DNA of 64,000 bases from UBA1847 sp942492205 (GCA_942492205.1 CALODT010000001.1:1302001-1366000); one strand, 5' to 3'. Positions 53,662 to 62,819 are shown, counted from the first letter of the stretch. Notes: a model not told the origin generated them from the letters alone. Numbers and translations: made by a program.

Positions 53662-54156
53662 ATGGAGAACGGCTTGCAGAATCTCAGCCTGTTCATGAAC
53701 TACGCGCTGCCGGTAATCATCTTGTTACTTGCGTACTTCATTGGCAGCACCATCGAGCGACGACACTTTGCGAACATCAGGGAGCGTGAAGAGGCCATAC
53801 ACGGATTCCCGGTCGTGTCGTTCGATACGATGCCCGATGACTGGAATGCCTCGAGATCCACTCTCGTGACGGGCAGCATCGTGATCTCCCTGGACTACTT
53901 CAAGCGCGTGATCGCCGGGCTTCGTGGCCTGATCGGCGGCCGGATAAAAACCTACGAGCCGTTACTCGAGCGTGCCCGCCGCGAAGCCCTGCTGCGCATG
54001 ACGGAGTCAGCTCGCGAGCAGGGCTTCGACGCCATCTTCAATGTGCGCCTGGAAACCTCCCGGCTCGCCAATGCGCGACGTGATGGCAAGGGCACGGCCG
54101 GCGTTGAGATGCTGGCTTTCGGTACCGCCGTGAAGCTGAACTCCAGGCTCGGCTAA
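53662..54156 (+). CDS. Membrane-anchored YbjQ-like protein
   Basis: A 164-residue protein starting one base after the YbjQ stop. An N-terminal transmembrane helix (YALPVIILLLAYFIGSTI, about 13-30) is followed by a YbjQ-like domain. TLVTGSIVISLDYFKRVIAGLRGLIGG parallels the start of the neighbouring protein's core, KTYEPLLERARREALLRM its helix, and DAIFNVRLETS ... EMLAFGTAVKL its end. Two tandem YbjQ paralogues, one soluble and one membrane-bound, suggest a mixed oligomer tethered to the inner membrane. This is inference. Confidence 0.85.
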   Translation: MENGLQNLSLFMNYALPVIILLLAYFIGSTIERRHFANIREREEAIHGFPVVSFDTMPDDWNASRSTLVTGSIVISLDYFKRVIAGLRGLIGGRIKTYEPLLERARREALLRMTESAREQGFDAIFNVRLETSRLANARRDGKGTAGVEMLAFGTAVKLNSRLG

Positions 54157-54163
54157 TTCAGGC

Positions 54164-54979
54164 ATGAAGTACGTCGCGCGCAAACCTCGCGAAGGTATCA
54201 ACGTCAGCGATGTACATCCGTTGGCAGAGGCGGCAACGCTGGTCGTCGGACTGACACTGCTGTTTGTTGCAATAGCACTGTTGCTCATATTCCTGATCGA
54301 AGTGCTGCTCTATTTTGTACCTGCGGAAACCGAGGCAAGGGTATTTGACGACTGGATGCCCGACGACCTGGTTGTGGCTGATGCGGTCGATGACAGGCGG
54401 CAGAGCGTGCAGGAGATTGTCGATCGGCTTGTCGGTCACTGGGCCGATGCGCCGTACGATTTTCGCGTGGAGATCGATGAGGCGGAGACGGCCAATGCGA
54501 TGGCATTGCCTGGCGGGCTGATCGTTGTCACGCAGGGATTGCTCGACCAGGTGGAGTCTGAGAACGAACTCGCGTTCGTACTCGGGCACGAATTGGGCCA
54601 CTTTCGCAATCGTGACCACCTGCGCGCATTGGGGCGCGGCGTCGTTGTCTCCCTGTTTTTCGTCGTCATCACTGGCAGCGATGTGGCCGGTCTCGGTATC
54701 AAGGCAACCGACCTGACCCTGCGGGGCTTCAACCGCGAGCAGGAAACGAAGGCCGACGAGTTCGGTCTTGCCGTCGTGCAGGCGGAGTACGGCCACGTCA
54801 ACGAGGCAGCACGACTGTTCGAGCGCTGGGACGAAGAGCAGGGGGCCGGGTCGGCTTTGATGAGCTATCTGTCCACACACCCGCAGCCGGGTGATCGCGC
54901 GCAGCGACTGCATGAAATCGCCGTCCGTGACGGTTGGCGAACGGATGGCGAAGTCAGAGAGCTCAACTGGAGGAAGTAG
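54164..54979 (+). CDS. M48 family metallopeptidase, membrane-anchored
   Basis: A 271-residue zinc protease. One or two hydrophobic helices lie at about 23-52, and the HExxH motif is GHELGHFRNRD (His142, Glu143, His146). The third ligand Glu lies in NREQETKADEFGL (about 192). The domain matches M48 (HtpX/BepA-like) proteases, which act in envelope protein quality control. It begins 7 bases after the membrane YbjQ gene. Its stop codon overlaps by one base the GTG start of the beta-barrel gene, so the four genes are one operon. Confidence 0.9.
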   Translation: MKYVARKPREGINVSDVHPLAEAATLVVGLTLLFVAIALLLIFLIEVLLYFVPAETEARVFDDWMPDDLVVADAVDDRRQSVQEIVDRLVGHWADAPYDFRVEIDEAETANAMALPGGLIVVTQGLLDQVESENELAFVLGHELGHFRNRDHLRALGRGVVVSLFFVVITGSDVAGLGIKATDLTLRGFNREQETKADEFGLAVVQAEYGHVNEAARLFERWDEEQGAGSALMSYLSTHPQPGDRAQRLHEIAVRDGWRTDGEVRELNWRK

Positions 54980-55527
54980 TGAAATCGATACGCATGTGGA
55001 TGGCAGTAGTCGTGGCAATGCTTTGCCTGGTAAACGGCATTGCAGAAGCCCAGGACAAGTCGGGATTCGGCGTTAATGTTGGCGTTGGCATCAGCCAGGT
55101 CAAGGACCGCGATGGCAGCGAGTCATTCAACGCCAACGATATTGGCTACATCATGGGCGGCGAGTACCGGTTCAACGAGAACTTCGCGATCGGATTCAAT
55201 GTCTTCGGCCTGGGTAGTCCCGAGGACGAATTCAACTCGGTAAACACGACCATCGAAGTCCGGGGAGCCGACCTGGTACTGCGATTTATTCTGCCGGTCG
55301 CCGATGGTGTTGAGCTGTTCGGGTTAGCGGGAACTGCCGCCTACAAGGCTGACCTTGAACCGGGTGGAACCAACGGGCTGTTTGGCGAGGATGCGGTCGA
55401 ACTCGGCCTTGGGGCGGACCTAGGCAGCGGCGAGAACTTTGCTTTCCGGCTTGCGGGTCGCTATTTCGACGGACCCCGAGACGAGAGCGGGGCGCTGATC
55501 ACGATTGGTTTCAATTACCGCTTCTGA
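54979..55527 (+). CDS. Outer-membrane beta-barrel protein (small porin-like)
   Basis: A 182-residue exported protein. Start GTG 54979 has GGAGG eight bases upstream. The signal peptide is MAVVVAMLCLVNGIAEA, and the mature part is Gly/Asn-rich with alternating hydrophobic strands (FGVNVGVGISQVKD, YIMGGEYRFNENFAIGFNVFG, ADLVLRFILPVADGVELFGLAG) ending ITIGFNYRF with the C-terminal Phe of outer-membrane proteins. It fits an eight-stranded OmpW/OmpA-like barrel. Last gene of the YbjQ-M48 operon, so it may be a client or partner of the protease. Confidence 0.85.
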   Translation: MKSIRMWMAVVVAMLCLVNGIAEAQDKSGFGVNVGVGISQVKDRDGSESFNANDIGYIMGGEYRFNENFAIGFNVFGLGSPEDEFNSVNTTIEVRGADLVLRFILPVADGVELFGLAGTAAYKADLEPGGTNGLFGEDAVELGLGADLGSGENFAFRLAGRYFDGPRDESGALITIGFNYRF

Positions 55528-55538
55528 TCGTCGCCATC

Positions 55539-55573
55539 AAAAAAAAAGACCCGCCACCGTCAGGTGGCGGGTC
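55539..55573 (-). terminator. Intrinsic terminator of the DUF4382/DUF5666-like lipoprotein gene
   Basis: A perfect 11-bp stem (GACCCGCCACC at 55548-55558, complement at 55563-55573) with a GTCA loop. On the minus strand it is followed by nine T (A run 55539-55547). It ends the leftward transcript of the large lipoprotein gene. On the plus strand there is no T run, but the stem may still slow rightward transcription from the barrel operon. Confidence 0.9.
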
Positions 55574-55637
55574 GGAGCCAATCGATAAGACTCGGCGGGG
55601 GAGTTGAGGTCTTATCGCCTGTTGCGGCTCAACTTTC

Positions 55638-57560
55638 TTACGGCTCTAGCAGGTGAATGCCAATCTTGTAGGCCGTAAAGACGTTCTCAGCGGCATCGTA
55701 TCGCCCGTGCGCGTGCATGGAGCGTGCCCGGTCACCACCGATCAGGCTATTGCCAAGATCGTTGCTGAAGTCGGCAAATGTCGAGTACATCCGCACGCTG
55801 TCAGGTGACTTGATATAGAAAGCCAGCCTGCCGGTTTCTCTCGGTACTATTGTCGTATCCGAATCGAGGGCCGTCAGATCGATCAGCACGGGGCCTTGCT
55901 TGATGTAGTGTCGCTGATCGATATCCTCGTTCTGGTTATTCAGAACCAGGCGCTCTGCTTCCAGGCTGCTGAATGGCAGTGCCGTGCCATCAGCGCCCCA
56001 GCCGACGCCCAGTGCACTGCGAACGTCCGTGTAGTCGATCACCGTGCGCCCGGTGAAGTCCGGCGGCGCCGCGCCAAAAGCATTGGGGAAGCCGCGCGCA
56101 ACAATTGGCTTGCCGGTGGCGAAGTTCGCCAGCGTGAGATTGCCGGTAGCGACGGTGTACTCGTCCGGGTTTGCATCGGTTTCTTCGGAAGATCCGGTTC
56201 CGGTGAAGTCAAATATCTGCACTCGCCGCCTGTCGATCGCATGCAAGGTAATCTCGGTCTCACCAGGCACAACCTCATTGACGATGCCCGCGATGCGCGT
56301 TACGTGCATGCGCACTGCGCCTTGAGTTGCGTCGAAGAGAATCTGCGGCGCAAGAGCGTCGGTCGTCGGGACAGGCTGGTTGCCACGAACTGTCACCCGC
56401 TGGCCAATTGAAATCGCGTCGATGCTCAGGTCAGAGGCGCGATCGCCGTCTTTGAACACCTTCGTGTCCGGGCCGATTTCGACCACGACGTCGTCGTGGA
56501 AGTGCACACGTCGATCCGACGGTACGATGGTTGCGCCGCGGATGGTCAGGAAGTTGCCGTCACGTTTGATGACGTTACCGACAACAGCATCTCTGTCGAT
56601 ACCCGGTACGCTGCTTCCAGCAAGCACGAGGTCAGCCGTGAACTTGCGGTCTGCCACGTTCAGCGTGCCTTTGGCTATTGTCGCCGTTCCAGATCCGGCA
56701 TCATTCAGCGCCCGCAATCCGTCGATACCGACAAACACAGTCTCATTGACCTCAAATTCGGTGTCGTCGCTCACATGCACTTTGACGCGTCCGAAATCAC
56801 CGTTGCGGTCGTGAAACGGTCTGATCGCGACCGTGTAGCTCATCTCGTCGATGTCGACCGAAACCAGCGGTCCGCGGACGCGAATGTCCTTCTCATCAAC
56901 CGGGGCAACTTCGGCCAGAATAAACTGCTCGGACACCGCGACTGCCGGCGTCGGTGCAATATCAACTAGATGCGATGCGGCAAGGTCGAAGTCCAGCTGC
57001 AGGAAAGCAGGGCGTCCGCGTGTCACGATCAGTTGATCGCGATTGGACAGCTCGATCTTGAGTTCCGTCTGCGTGATCGTGTCGCCCGCCGCGTTCTTGA
57101 CGACTGCCTCTTTCGACAAACCGGCGGCCTCAACGAACACTTCCGAGCCTTCATAGTCGAGGCTTATCGTACCCGCGACATAGGTGCCGGGCGGTATGGT
57201 GGCCACCGTAACCAGCTCCGTAACATCTACGTATTCGCTGAAGTTGATACGAGTACTGCGCGGCAAGGTTTCGATGACGCGACCATTGGCTGTCTCGAGC
57301 GTCAGCGACAACACGTTTACCGTGTAGTTCAGAAAGTCGCCGTCCGCGTCGGTTAGCGCGACCAGTACGCTGCCGCATTCCGCGAAAGTACTGGCGTCGG
57401 CAGGGTCACAGGCCGCTGTTGGGCCGGTATCTTCACTGTTGCTGGTGCCGGAACCGCCACCGCAGGCAGCCAGAATGACGGCTGCCAGCAGCATGGTCAT
57501 CCAGCTGGCCAACTTCCTTGTACCTGCAATCGGTGGCAGGTCCTGAACCATATAATTCAT
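55638..57560 (-). CDS. Large lipoprotein with DUF4382-like and DUF5666-like repeats
   Basis: A 640-residue lipoprotein. The start ATG 57560 has AGGAG upstream; the lipobox is LAACGGG (Cys33). After a short linker, SVLVALTDADGDFLNYTVNVLSL and STRINFSEYVDVTEL resemble DUF4382. The rest consists of repeated beta modules such as VRGPLVSVDIDEMSYTVAI, VVGNVIKRDGNFLTIRGA and VTVRGNQPVPTTDALAPQ, typical of DUF5666 repeats. There is no catalytic motif. It is probably a surface or periplasmic structural or binding lipoprotein. It diverges from the GAF-PAS-GGDEF-EAL gene with about 155 bases between. Confidence 0.8.
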   Translation of the reverse strand: MNYMVQDLPPIAGTRKLASWMTMLLAAVILAACGGGSGTSNSEDTGPTAACDPADASTFAECGSVLVALTDADGDFLNYTVNVLSLTLETANGRVIETLPRSTRINFSEYVDVTELVTVATIPPGTYVAGTISLDYEGSEVFVEAAGLSKEAVVKNAAGDTITQTELKIELSNRDQLIVTRGRPAFLQLDFDLAASHLVDIAPTPAVAVSEQFILAEVAPVDEKDIRVRGPLVSVDIDEMSYTVAIRPFHDRNGDFGRVKVHVSDDTEFEVNETVFVGIDGLRALNDAGSGTATIAKGTLNVADRKFTADLVLAGSSVPGIDRDAVVGNVIKRDGNFLTIRGATIVPSDRRVHFHDDVVVEIGPDTKVFKDGDRASDLSIDAISIGQRVTVRGNQPVPTTDALAPQILFDATQGAVRMHVTRIAGIVNEVVPGETEITLHAIDRRRVQIFDFTGTGSSEETDANPDEYTVATGNLTLANFATGKPIVARGFPNAFGAAPPDFTGRTVIDYTDVRSALGVGWGADGTALPFSSLEAERLVLNNQNEDIDQRHYIKQGPVLIDLTALDSDTTIVPRETGRLAFYIKSPDSVRMYSTFADFSNDLGNSLIGGDRARSMHAHGRYDAAENVFTAYKIGIHLLEP

Positions 57561-57716
57561 GAGGGTCTCCTTTTAGCCCGTGCTTTGTTGTTCAGGGCTT
57601 TAACGGGATAGCCGCGGTTTGGTTGACCGCGTGTGCTTTTCCGTGCTTATGTAACGCAGGGCCTGGGACAATAAAGCAAAAAAATACAGCTACTTAGCTT
57701 GTATTCCTTCTCTAAC

Positions 57717-60395
57717 ATGTCAAACTATTACGCCGTAATGACGAATCCACCCGATATATCGCCTGCACCGGGAGCCCGGCATCGCAAACCGCGGGCCGGG
57801 GAGCGTACTCGCGGCGCCGTCGACGCACTGCAGACCAAGATTGCCGTGGCTGTGCAAAGTCTCAGCCCTGAACACCACCTCGAACAACTGCAGGCCGTGG
57901 TGGACGAGCTCCCCGAAGCGACCGGCACCGACGCCGCATTCATCGCCCTGATCGATGAAGACGGCGCACTGATCGAAACGGTGTTGGCGTCATGCAATGG
58001 TTTCGCCCAGTGCAGCCCTACGGTGCTGGCGGGCGAGAAACTCGACGACTGGCCTTGGCTTTGCCAGCGCCTCGGTCATCTCCGCGTTGTCGAGGTTGCG
58101 GATACGATCAACGGACCGGCGGTAGCGAAAGACGAACTGGAGCGGCTCAACGAGTTACACATCGGCGCCGCCCTGGTAATCGGTTTTTCGGTGCAGGGGC
58201 AGATAGCCGGGTTTCTTGGCATCGTGAACGAACTACCGGTTGATGGTTGGGATGCGAACCTGCATCTGCTGATGAAGTTGTTTGGCTCGTCACTGGCCGC
58301 AGGGCTTGAGCGGGTACACGACAAGGAACTTCTCGGCGAACTGCTGGAGCGTAACGAGCTCGTCGCCATGACGGCTAATGACGGCATCTGGGACTTCGAC
58401 GGCGAGACCAAGCACATCAACCTGTCCCGCCGATGGAAAACCATGCTTGGCTATGATCCGGATGACGATGACGTCAAGCTGGACTGGTATCGCCTGGTAC
58501 ACCCCGATGACATGGCGCGCGTTCAGACCCGCATGCGAGAGCACCTCGAGAACAAGACGCCGTACTTCGAGTCGGTGCATCGCATGAAGCACCAGAGCGG
58601 TGACTGGCGCTGGATGAAGAGTCGGGCGAAGGCGGTCGTGGACACCAACGGCCGCTTGCTGCGCCTTCTTGGTGTCGAGGTCGACATCACCGAACGCAAG
58701 CTTTACGAAGATGCCTTGTTTCGCGAAAAGGAGAGCGCCCAGATTACCCTGCAGTCGATCGGTGACGGCGTGATAACGACGGATGCAGACAGCAACGTCG
58801 AGTACATCAATCCGGTTGCCGAAGAGCTTACGGGCTGGAAAGTCGATGATGCCAGCGGGCGTCCTATCGATGAGATCTTTCGAGGATTCCACGAAGAAAC
58901 CTGCGAGCCGCTGGAGAATCCGCTGGCGGTATCAATCCGTCGAGATCGCGCGATCAAGTCGGTACGTCCGACACTGTTGATCCGACGCGATGGCAATGAG
59001 CTTTATATCGAGAGCACGGCGTCGCCTATTCGTGACGGCAAGGGCGATGTGACGGGCGGTGTGCTGGTGTTTCATGATGTCAGTGAGTCGCGGGATCTCA
59101 ATCGTCGCCTGAGTTACCACGCGAGCCACGACATCCTGACCGGGCTCGTCAACCGTCGAGAGTTCGAGAATCGTGTAGAACGCGCCCTGAAGAGCGCCAA
59201 GGCACGAGAAACGTCCTATGCGCTCCTGTATCTCGATCTCGATCAGTTCAAGATCGTCAACGACTCGTGCGGCCACAGTGCCGGTGACGCATTGCTGGGC
59301 CAGCTCGGCGCCCTGCTGAAATCGAAGATTCGCTGGCGCGACACGCTGGCGCGACTCGGTGGCGATGAATTCGGCGTATTGCTGGAAAGCTGCAGCCTCG
59401 AGGAAGCGATGAATACGGCCGAGACGCTGCGCATGGCTATCGGTGAGTACAAGTTCACCTGGGAAGAGCGCAACTTCCGACTCGGCGTGAGCGTCGGCGT
59501 CGTGCCGATTACAGCCGATAACGAAGATGTCGCCGGGCTCCTCACCGCTGCTGATAGTGCATGTTCCGCAGCCAAGGAGGCTGGTCGAAATCGTATTCAC
59601 AGTTTCCAGGAAAACGATATCGATCTGATGCGCCGGCGTCGCGAAATGCAGTGGGCTGCGAGAATCAACAATGCGCTCGAAGAGAATCGCTTCGAGTTAT
59701 TCCGGCAGACAATTCAACCGCTGCAGACTGACGAAGAGGGCGCTCACTACGAAATCCTGTTACGTATGCGCGACGAGAACGGTGGCATCATTTCGCCCGG
59801 ATTGTTCATCGAGGCGGCCGAACGTTACGGCATTACGCCGAGTATCGATCGCTGGGTGATTCGCAGCGCGTTTCGATGGCTGGTTTCGGAAGCAGACGAG
59901 CGCGAGCGATTGTCGCTGTGCTCGATAAACCTGTCCGGTCAGAGCCTCGGCGATGAGAAATTCCTGCCGTTTGTCGTGGATCAATTCCAGATGAGCGGTA
60001 TCGATGCGACGAAAATCTGTTTTGAAATTACCGAGACCGCCGCAATTGCCAGCTACTCGCAGGCGAATCGCTTCATCAATGCGCTGAAAGAGCTCGGTTG
60101 CATGTTCGCGTTGGACGATTTCGGCACCGGCCTGTCGTCATTCGGCTACCTGAAGCATTTCCCGGTCGACTTTCTCAAGATCGATGGCAGCTTCGTCAAG
60201 GAGATCCTGCACGACCCGATCGATCGCGAAATGGTGCGCTCCATTAACGAAATTGGCCATCTGACGGGCAAGCGCACGATTGCGGAGTTTGCCGAGAACG
60301 AAGAGATCATCACCATGCTGCGCGGCATGGGCGTCGATTATGCGCAGGGATACGGCGTTTCCGAGCCGAAGCGCGTGACTCGCGCCGTCGCCTAG
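57717..60395 (+). CDS. GAF-PAS-PAS-GGDEF-EAL signalling protein
   Basis: About 892 residues. The start is uncertain: ATG 57717 or ATG 57738, neither with a clear ribosome site. No membrane helix is seen, so it is cytoplasmic. Domains are a GAF domain (about 45-200), PAS 1 with LSRRWKTMLGYDPDDDD, PAS 2 with IGDGVITTDADSNVEYINPVAEELTGW cut across the usual fold, and a GGDEF domain with RLGGDEF and inhibitory site RWRD intact. The EAL domain has EIL in YEILLRM and retains INLSGQSLG, ITET, DDFGTG, LKIDG, EFAEN and AQGY. Its GGDEF-EAL half closely resembles the propeller-linked protein at 29.6-33.8 kb, so they are paralogues. Confidence 0.92.
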   Translation: MSNYYAVMTNPPDISPAPGARHRKPRAGERTRGAVDALQTKIAVAVQSLSPEHHLEQLQAVVDELPEATGTDAAFIALIDEDGALIETVLASCNGFAQCSPTVLAGEKLDDWPWLCQRLGHLRVVEVADTINGPAVAKDELERLNELHIGAALVIGFSVQGQIAGFLGIVNELPVDGWDANLHLLMKLFGSSLAAGLERVHDKELLGELLERNELVAMTANDGIWDFDGETKHINLSRRWKTMLGYDPDDDDVKLDWYRLVHPDDMARVQTRMREHLENKTPYFESVHRMKHQSGDWRWMKSRAKAVVDTNGRLLRLLGVEVDITERKLYEDALFREKESAQITLQSIGDGVITTDADSNVEYINPVAEELTGWKVDDASGRPIDEIFRGFHEETCEPLENPLAVSIRRDRAIKSVRPTLLIRRDGNELYIESTASPIRDGKGDVTGGVLVFHDVSESRDLNRRLSYHASHDILTGLVNRREFENRVERALKSAKARETSYALLYLDLDQFKIVNDSCGHSAGDALLGQLGALLKSKIRWRDTLARLGGDEFGVLLESCSLEEAMNTAETLRMAIGEYKFTWEERNFRLGVSVGVVPITADNEDVAGLLTAADSACSAAKEAGRNRIHSFQENDIDLMRRRREMQWAARINNALEENRFELFRQTIQPLQTDEEGAHYEILLRMRDENGGIISPGLFIEAAERYGITPSIDRWVIRSAFRWLVSEADERERLSLCSINLSGQSLGDEKFLPFVVDQFQMSGIDATKICFEITETAAIASYSQANRFINALKELGCMFALDDFGTGLSSFGYLKHFPVDFLKIDGSFVKEILHDPIDREMVRSINEIGHLTGKRTIAEFAENEEIITMLRGMGVDYAQGYGVSEPKRVTRAVA

Positions 60396-60437
60396 TCCCG
60401 CCAGGGCCACTATCGCAGTTCGAAACGTCGCCGCCCG

Positions 60438-61295
60438 TCAGTCGATTCTAAACAGCATGCTAAAGTCGATCGCATCGACGTGCTTCGTCAGACCACCGAC
60501 TGAGATGTAATCGACACCCGTTTCGGCAATGCTCCGAATCGAATCGAGCGTAACGTTGCCGGATGCCTCCAGCTCGGCGGCCACGTAGCCGAAGCGTCGG
60601 TTCGTTGCGACGGCCTGCTCGAGGTCCTGCAGCGTGAAGTTGTCGAGCAGTATTCGTGCCGCGCCGGCCTGCAGCGCTTCGATCAGCTCCTCGCCGGTTT
60701 CGACCTCGATCTCGATCAGCACGTCGTCGTAGAGCGCCTCGGCGCGCTGCAGTGCGGCACGGATACCGCCGGCACTCTTGATGTGATTCTCCTTGATCAG
60801 GATGGCATCGAACAATCCACAGCGATGATTTTCTCCGCCGCCGCAGGTGACCGCATACTTCTGGGCTTGGCGTAGTCCGGGCAGCGTCTTTCGAGTATCC
60901 AGTACCTTCGCGCCCGTCCCCTCGATTGCCTTGACGTAGCGGGCGGTGATGGTTGCCGTCGACGAAAGCGTCTGCAGGAAATTTAACGCCGTTCTCTCAC
61001 CTGAGAGCAGCGCCCGTGCCGGTCCGACGAGTTTGCAAATGACGTCGTCCGACTCGGCGTATTCGCCGTCACCAACGTACCAGTCGACAATCACGTTTTG
61101 GTCGAGCTGCGCGAAAACTTCGTCTACCCAGGGTTGACCTGCAAGCACCAGGGGTTCGCGCGCGAGAATGGTGGCGCCGACGACGGCATCGGCATCAATC
61201 AGGGCCGCGGTCAGATCACCGCTTCCGATGTCCTCGCTGAGTGCCGCCGACACCGTAGGGCCAATAGACGCTTTTTGGCTATCTGTCAGTTGCAA
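60438..61295 (-). CDS. nadC: Nicotinate-nucleotide pyrophosphorylase (carboxylating)
   Basis: A 285-residue quinolinate phosphoribosyltransferase, which makes nicotinate mononucleotide from quinolinate and PRPP in NAD synthesis. Family motifs are SEDIGSGDLTAALID, GERTALNFLQTLSSTAT, LDTRKTLPGLRQAQKYAVTCGGGENHR and the phosphate-binding end DSIRSIAETGVDYISVGGLTKH. Length is normal. The start is TTG 61295, with a weak GAG upstream. Its 5' end lies just below the terminator of the PuuD-like gene, so it needs its own promoter or read-through. Confidence 0.95.
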   Translation of the reverse strand: MQLTDSQKASIGPTVSAALSEDIGSGDLTAALIDADAVVGATILAREPLVLAGQPWVDEVFAQLDQNVIVDWYVGDGEYAESDDVICKLVGPARALLSGERTALNFLQTLSSTATITARYVKAIEGTGAKVLDTRKTLPGLRQAQKYAVTCGGGENHRCGLFDAILIKENHIKSAGGIRAALQRAEALYDDVLIEIEVETGEELIEALQAGAARILLDNFTLQDLEQAVATNRRFGYVAAELEASGNVTLDSIRSIAETGVDYISVGGLTKHVDAIDFSMLFRID

Positions 61296-61307
61296 GGTGT
61301 GTTACTC

Positions 61308-61336
61308 AAAAAGAAGCCCGGCACGGCGCCGGGCTT
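61308..61336 (-). terminator. Intrinsic terminator between the PuuD-like gene and nadC
   Basis: A 9-bp stem AAGCCCGGC (61314-61322) / GCCGGGCTT (61328-61336) with a 5-base loop. On the minus strand it is followed by C and five T. It sits between the PuuD-like gene and nadC, which both run leftward. Confidence 0.8.
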
Positions 61337-61359
61337 ACGGTAATGCCCTGAATCTCGAC

Positions 61360-61974
61360 TTACATGATCCAGCCGTGTCCGGGACCGATCATGCTCATCA
61401 GCATCGGAATCGACATCAGCGTGTTGGAGCGTGATGCGAGAAAGGCGATGTTCTTCGCTTTGGCCACCTCGTCCGCGCTGGCCTCGACCATGCCAAGCAC
61501 CTTTTTCTGGTTAGGCCAGATAAGTACCCAGACATTGAACAGCATTATTGTGCCGAGCCATGCGCCCACCCCGATCGTCGTGGCATACGGATTGGGCGCC
61601 TCGCCCATCAGTCCCAGCGTAAAGGCGTGATGCAGCATGCCGTTCAAATACAGGAATGCCGCACCGGTCAGCCAGGTCAGCAGCGCGCCCCAGCGAAACC
61701 ACCACAGCGCGCGCGGCGCAACGTACTTGGCGATCCCCGCGCCACCCGGCCCGCCTTCATCGGCGGCAGCTTCGCCAAGTGCCGGAACCTGAACAAAATT
61801 GAAGTAGTAAAGGAGGCCGATCCAGGTCACGCCAGCCAGGACATGCAGCCAGATTACGAGCGACTTTGCAGGCACACCGGCAACGATGTGATCGCCCGGC
61901 AGGAAAAATACGATGAGGGCTGCCAGTACGATCCCGGCTATGATGGTGCCGCCTATGCTCTTCAGGGGGTTCAT
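61360..61974 (-). CDS. PuuD-like urate hydroxylase membrane domain protein
   Basis: A 204-residue membrane protein with about five hydrophobic segments. VIWLHVLAGVTWIGLLYYFNFVQVP and APRALWWFRWGALLTWLTGA match the membrane part of urate hydroxylase PuuD (urate oxidase N-terminal domain), which pairs with a C-terminal cytochrome c in PuuD. Here the protein stops after the membrane part and there is no CxxCH. No purine catabolism genes are adjacent. It may work with a separate cytochrome or have another role. Family call good, activity uncertain. Confidence 0.8.
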   Translation of the reverse strand: MNPLKSIGGTIIAGIVLAALIVFFLPGDHIVAGVPAKSLVIWLHVLAGVTWIGLLYYFNFVQVPALGEAAADEGGPGGAGIAKYVAPRALWWFRWGALLTWLTGAAFLYLNGMLHHAFTLGLMGEAPNPYATTIGVGAWLGTIMLFNVWVLIWPNQKKVLGMVEASADEVAKAKNIAFLASRSNTLMSIPMLMSMIGPGHGWIM

Positions 61975-62159
61975 TGTTTGCTTCTCCGGAGAATTTGTTG
62001 ATTGAGTTTTTTTAGTTCTTATGCGGATGAACGCGATTCGCGGTGCCCGTATTATAGAGACTGCGGTTCCGAAAAGAGAACTATTTACATCGACGGTACG
62101 GCCATCGCTGCCTTACGTTGATACGTTTGAGACTATTAACCTTCTGATTTTACTAGCTA

Positions 62160-62363
62160 ATGAGTGAAAATAATGGTGGTCCTGAAGCGGCCAGAGCTGA
62201 GCGGCCGTTGTCGCCCTGCGTTCTTATCTGCACCCTCGATGACGACAAGATATGCCTCGGATGTGGTCGAACAATGGAACAGATTTCACGCTGGGCGCTG
62301 ATGAGCGGCGATGAGCAATGGGCTGTCGTCGATGAACTGGCGGGACGCGCCGAGGACGATTGA
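62160..62363 (+). CDS. DUF1289 family protein
   Basis: A 67-residue protein with the DUF1289 signature SPCVLICTLDDDKICLGCGRT (cut across its four Cys: C20, C24, C32, C35) followed by MEQISRWALMS. The Cys set suggests a small metal-binding fold. Function unknown; such genes are widespread in proteobacteria. The next gene, encoding a BON lipoprotein, follows 32 bases on. Confidence 0.9.
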   Translation: MSENNGGPEAARAERPLSPCVLICTLDDDKICLGCGRTMEQISRWALMSGDEQWAVVDELAGRAEDD

Positions 62364-62395
62364 GGCTACAATCAGCGAAATTGAAAGGAGGCGGT

Positions 62396-62743
62396 ATGCG
62401 GGTTTTCGGAGTACTGATTGCAATGGGATTGCTGTGCGGCTGCACGGCGCTGATGGTTGGCGGCGCGGCGGTCGGCGGCTACCAGGTCGGCAAGGATGAG
62501 CGTCCGGCGTCAGTCGTCGCTTCTGATTCGGCGATAACCACCAAGATAAAGGCGAAATACGTCGCAGATTCGGTGGTCAGCGTGTTTAATATCGGGGTTC
62601 GGACCTGGGAGGGCACCGTGACACTGTCGGGCACCGTTGGCAGCCTCGATGCCAGGGAGCAGGCGGAGTCGATCGCGAGGGGAACGAACGGCGTCAAGGC
62701 GGTCAATAACCTGATACGGGTCGAGGACCGAAGCGCGACATAA
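62396..62743 (+). CDS. BON-domain lipoprotein
   Basis: A 115-residue lipoprotein from ATG 62396, which has a perfect AAGGAGG site 5-6 bases upstream. Lipobox LLCGC lies at about residues 11-15. A single BON domain (OsmY/DolP-like) follows: SAITTKIKAKYVADSVVSVFNIGV, GTVTLSGTVGSLDAREQAES and GVKAVNNLIRVE. BON domains bind phospholipid, and such lipoproteins help outer-membrane integrity. The gene probably shares a transcript with the DUF1289 gene before it. Confidence 0.9.
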   Translation: MRVFGVLIAMGLLCGCTALMVGGAAVGGYQVGKDERPASVVASDSAITTKIKAKYVADSVVSVFNIGVRTWEGTVTLSGTVGSLDAREQAESIARGTNGVKAVNNLIRVEDRSAT

Positions 62744-62819
62744 CTCGCGACAGAGCATTGAAACCCGCGGCATCGGACCGATTAATGGAGGCTGTCGCAC
62801 TACTGAGCAGGTAACAAAC

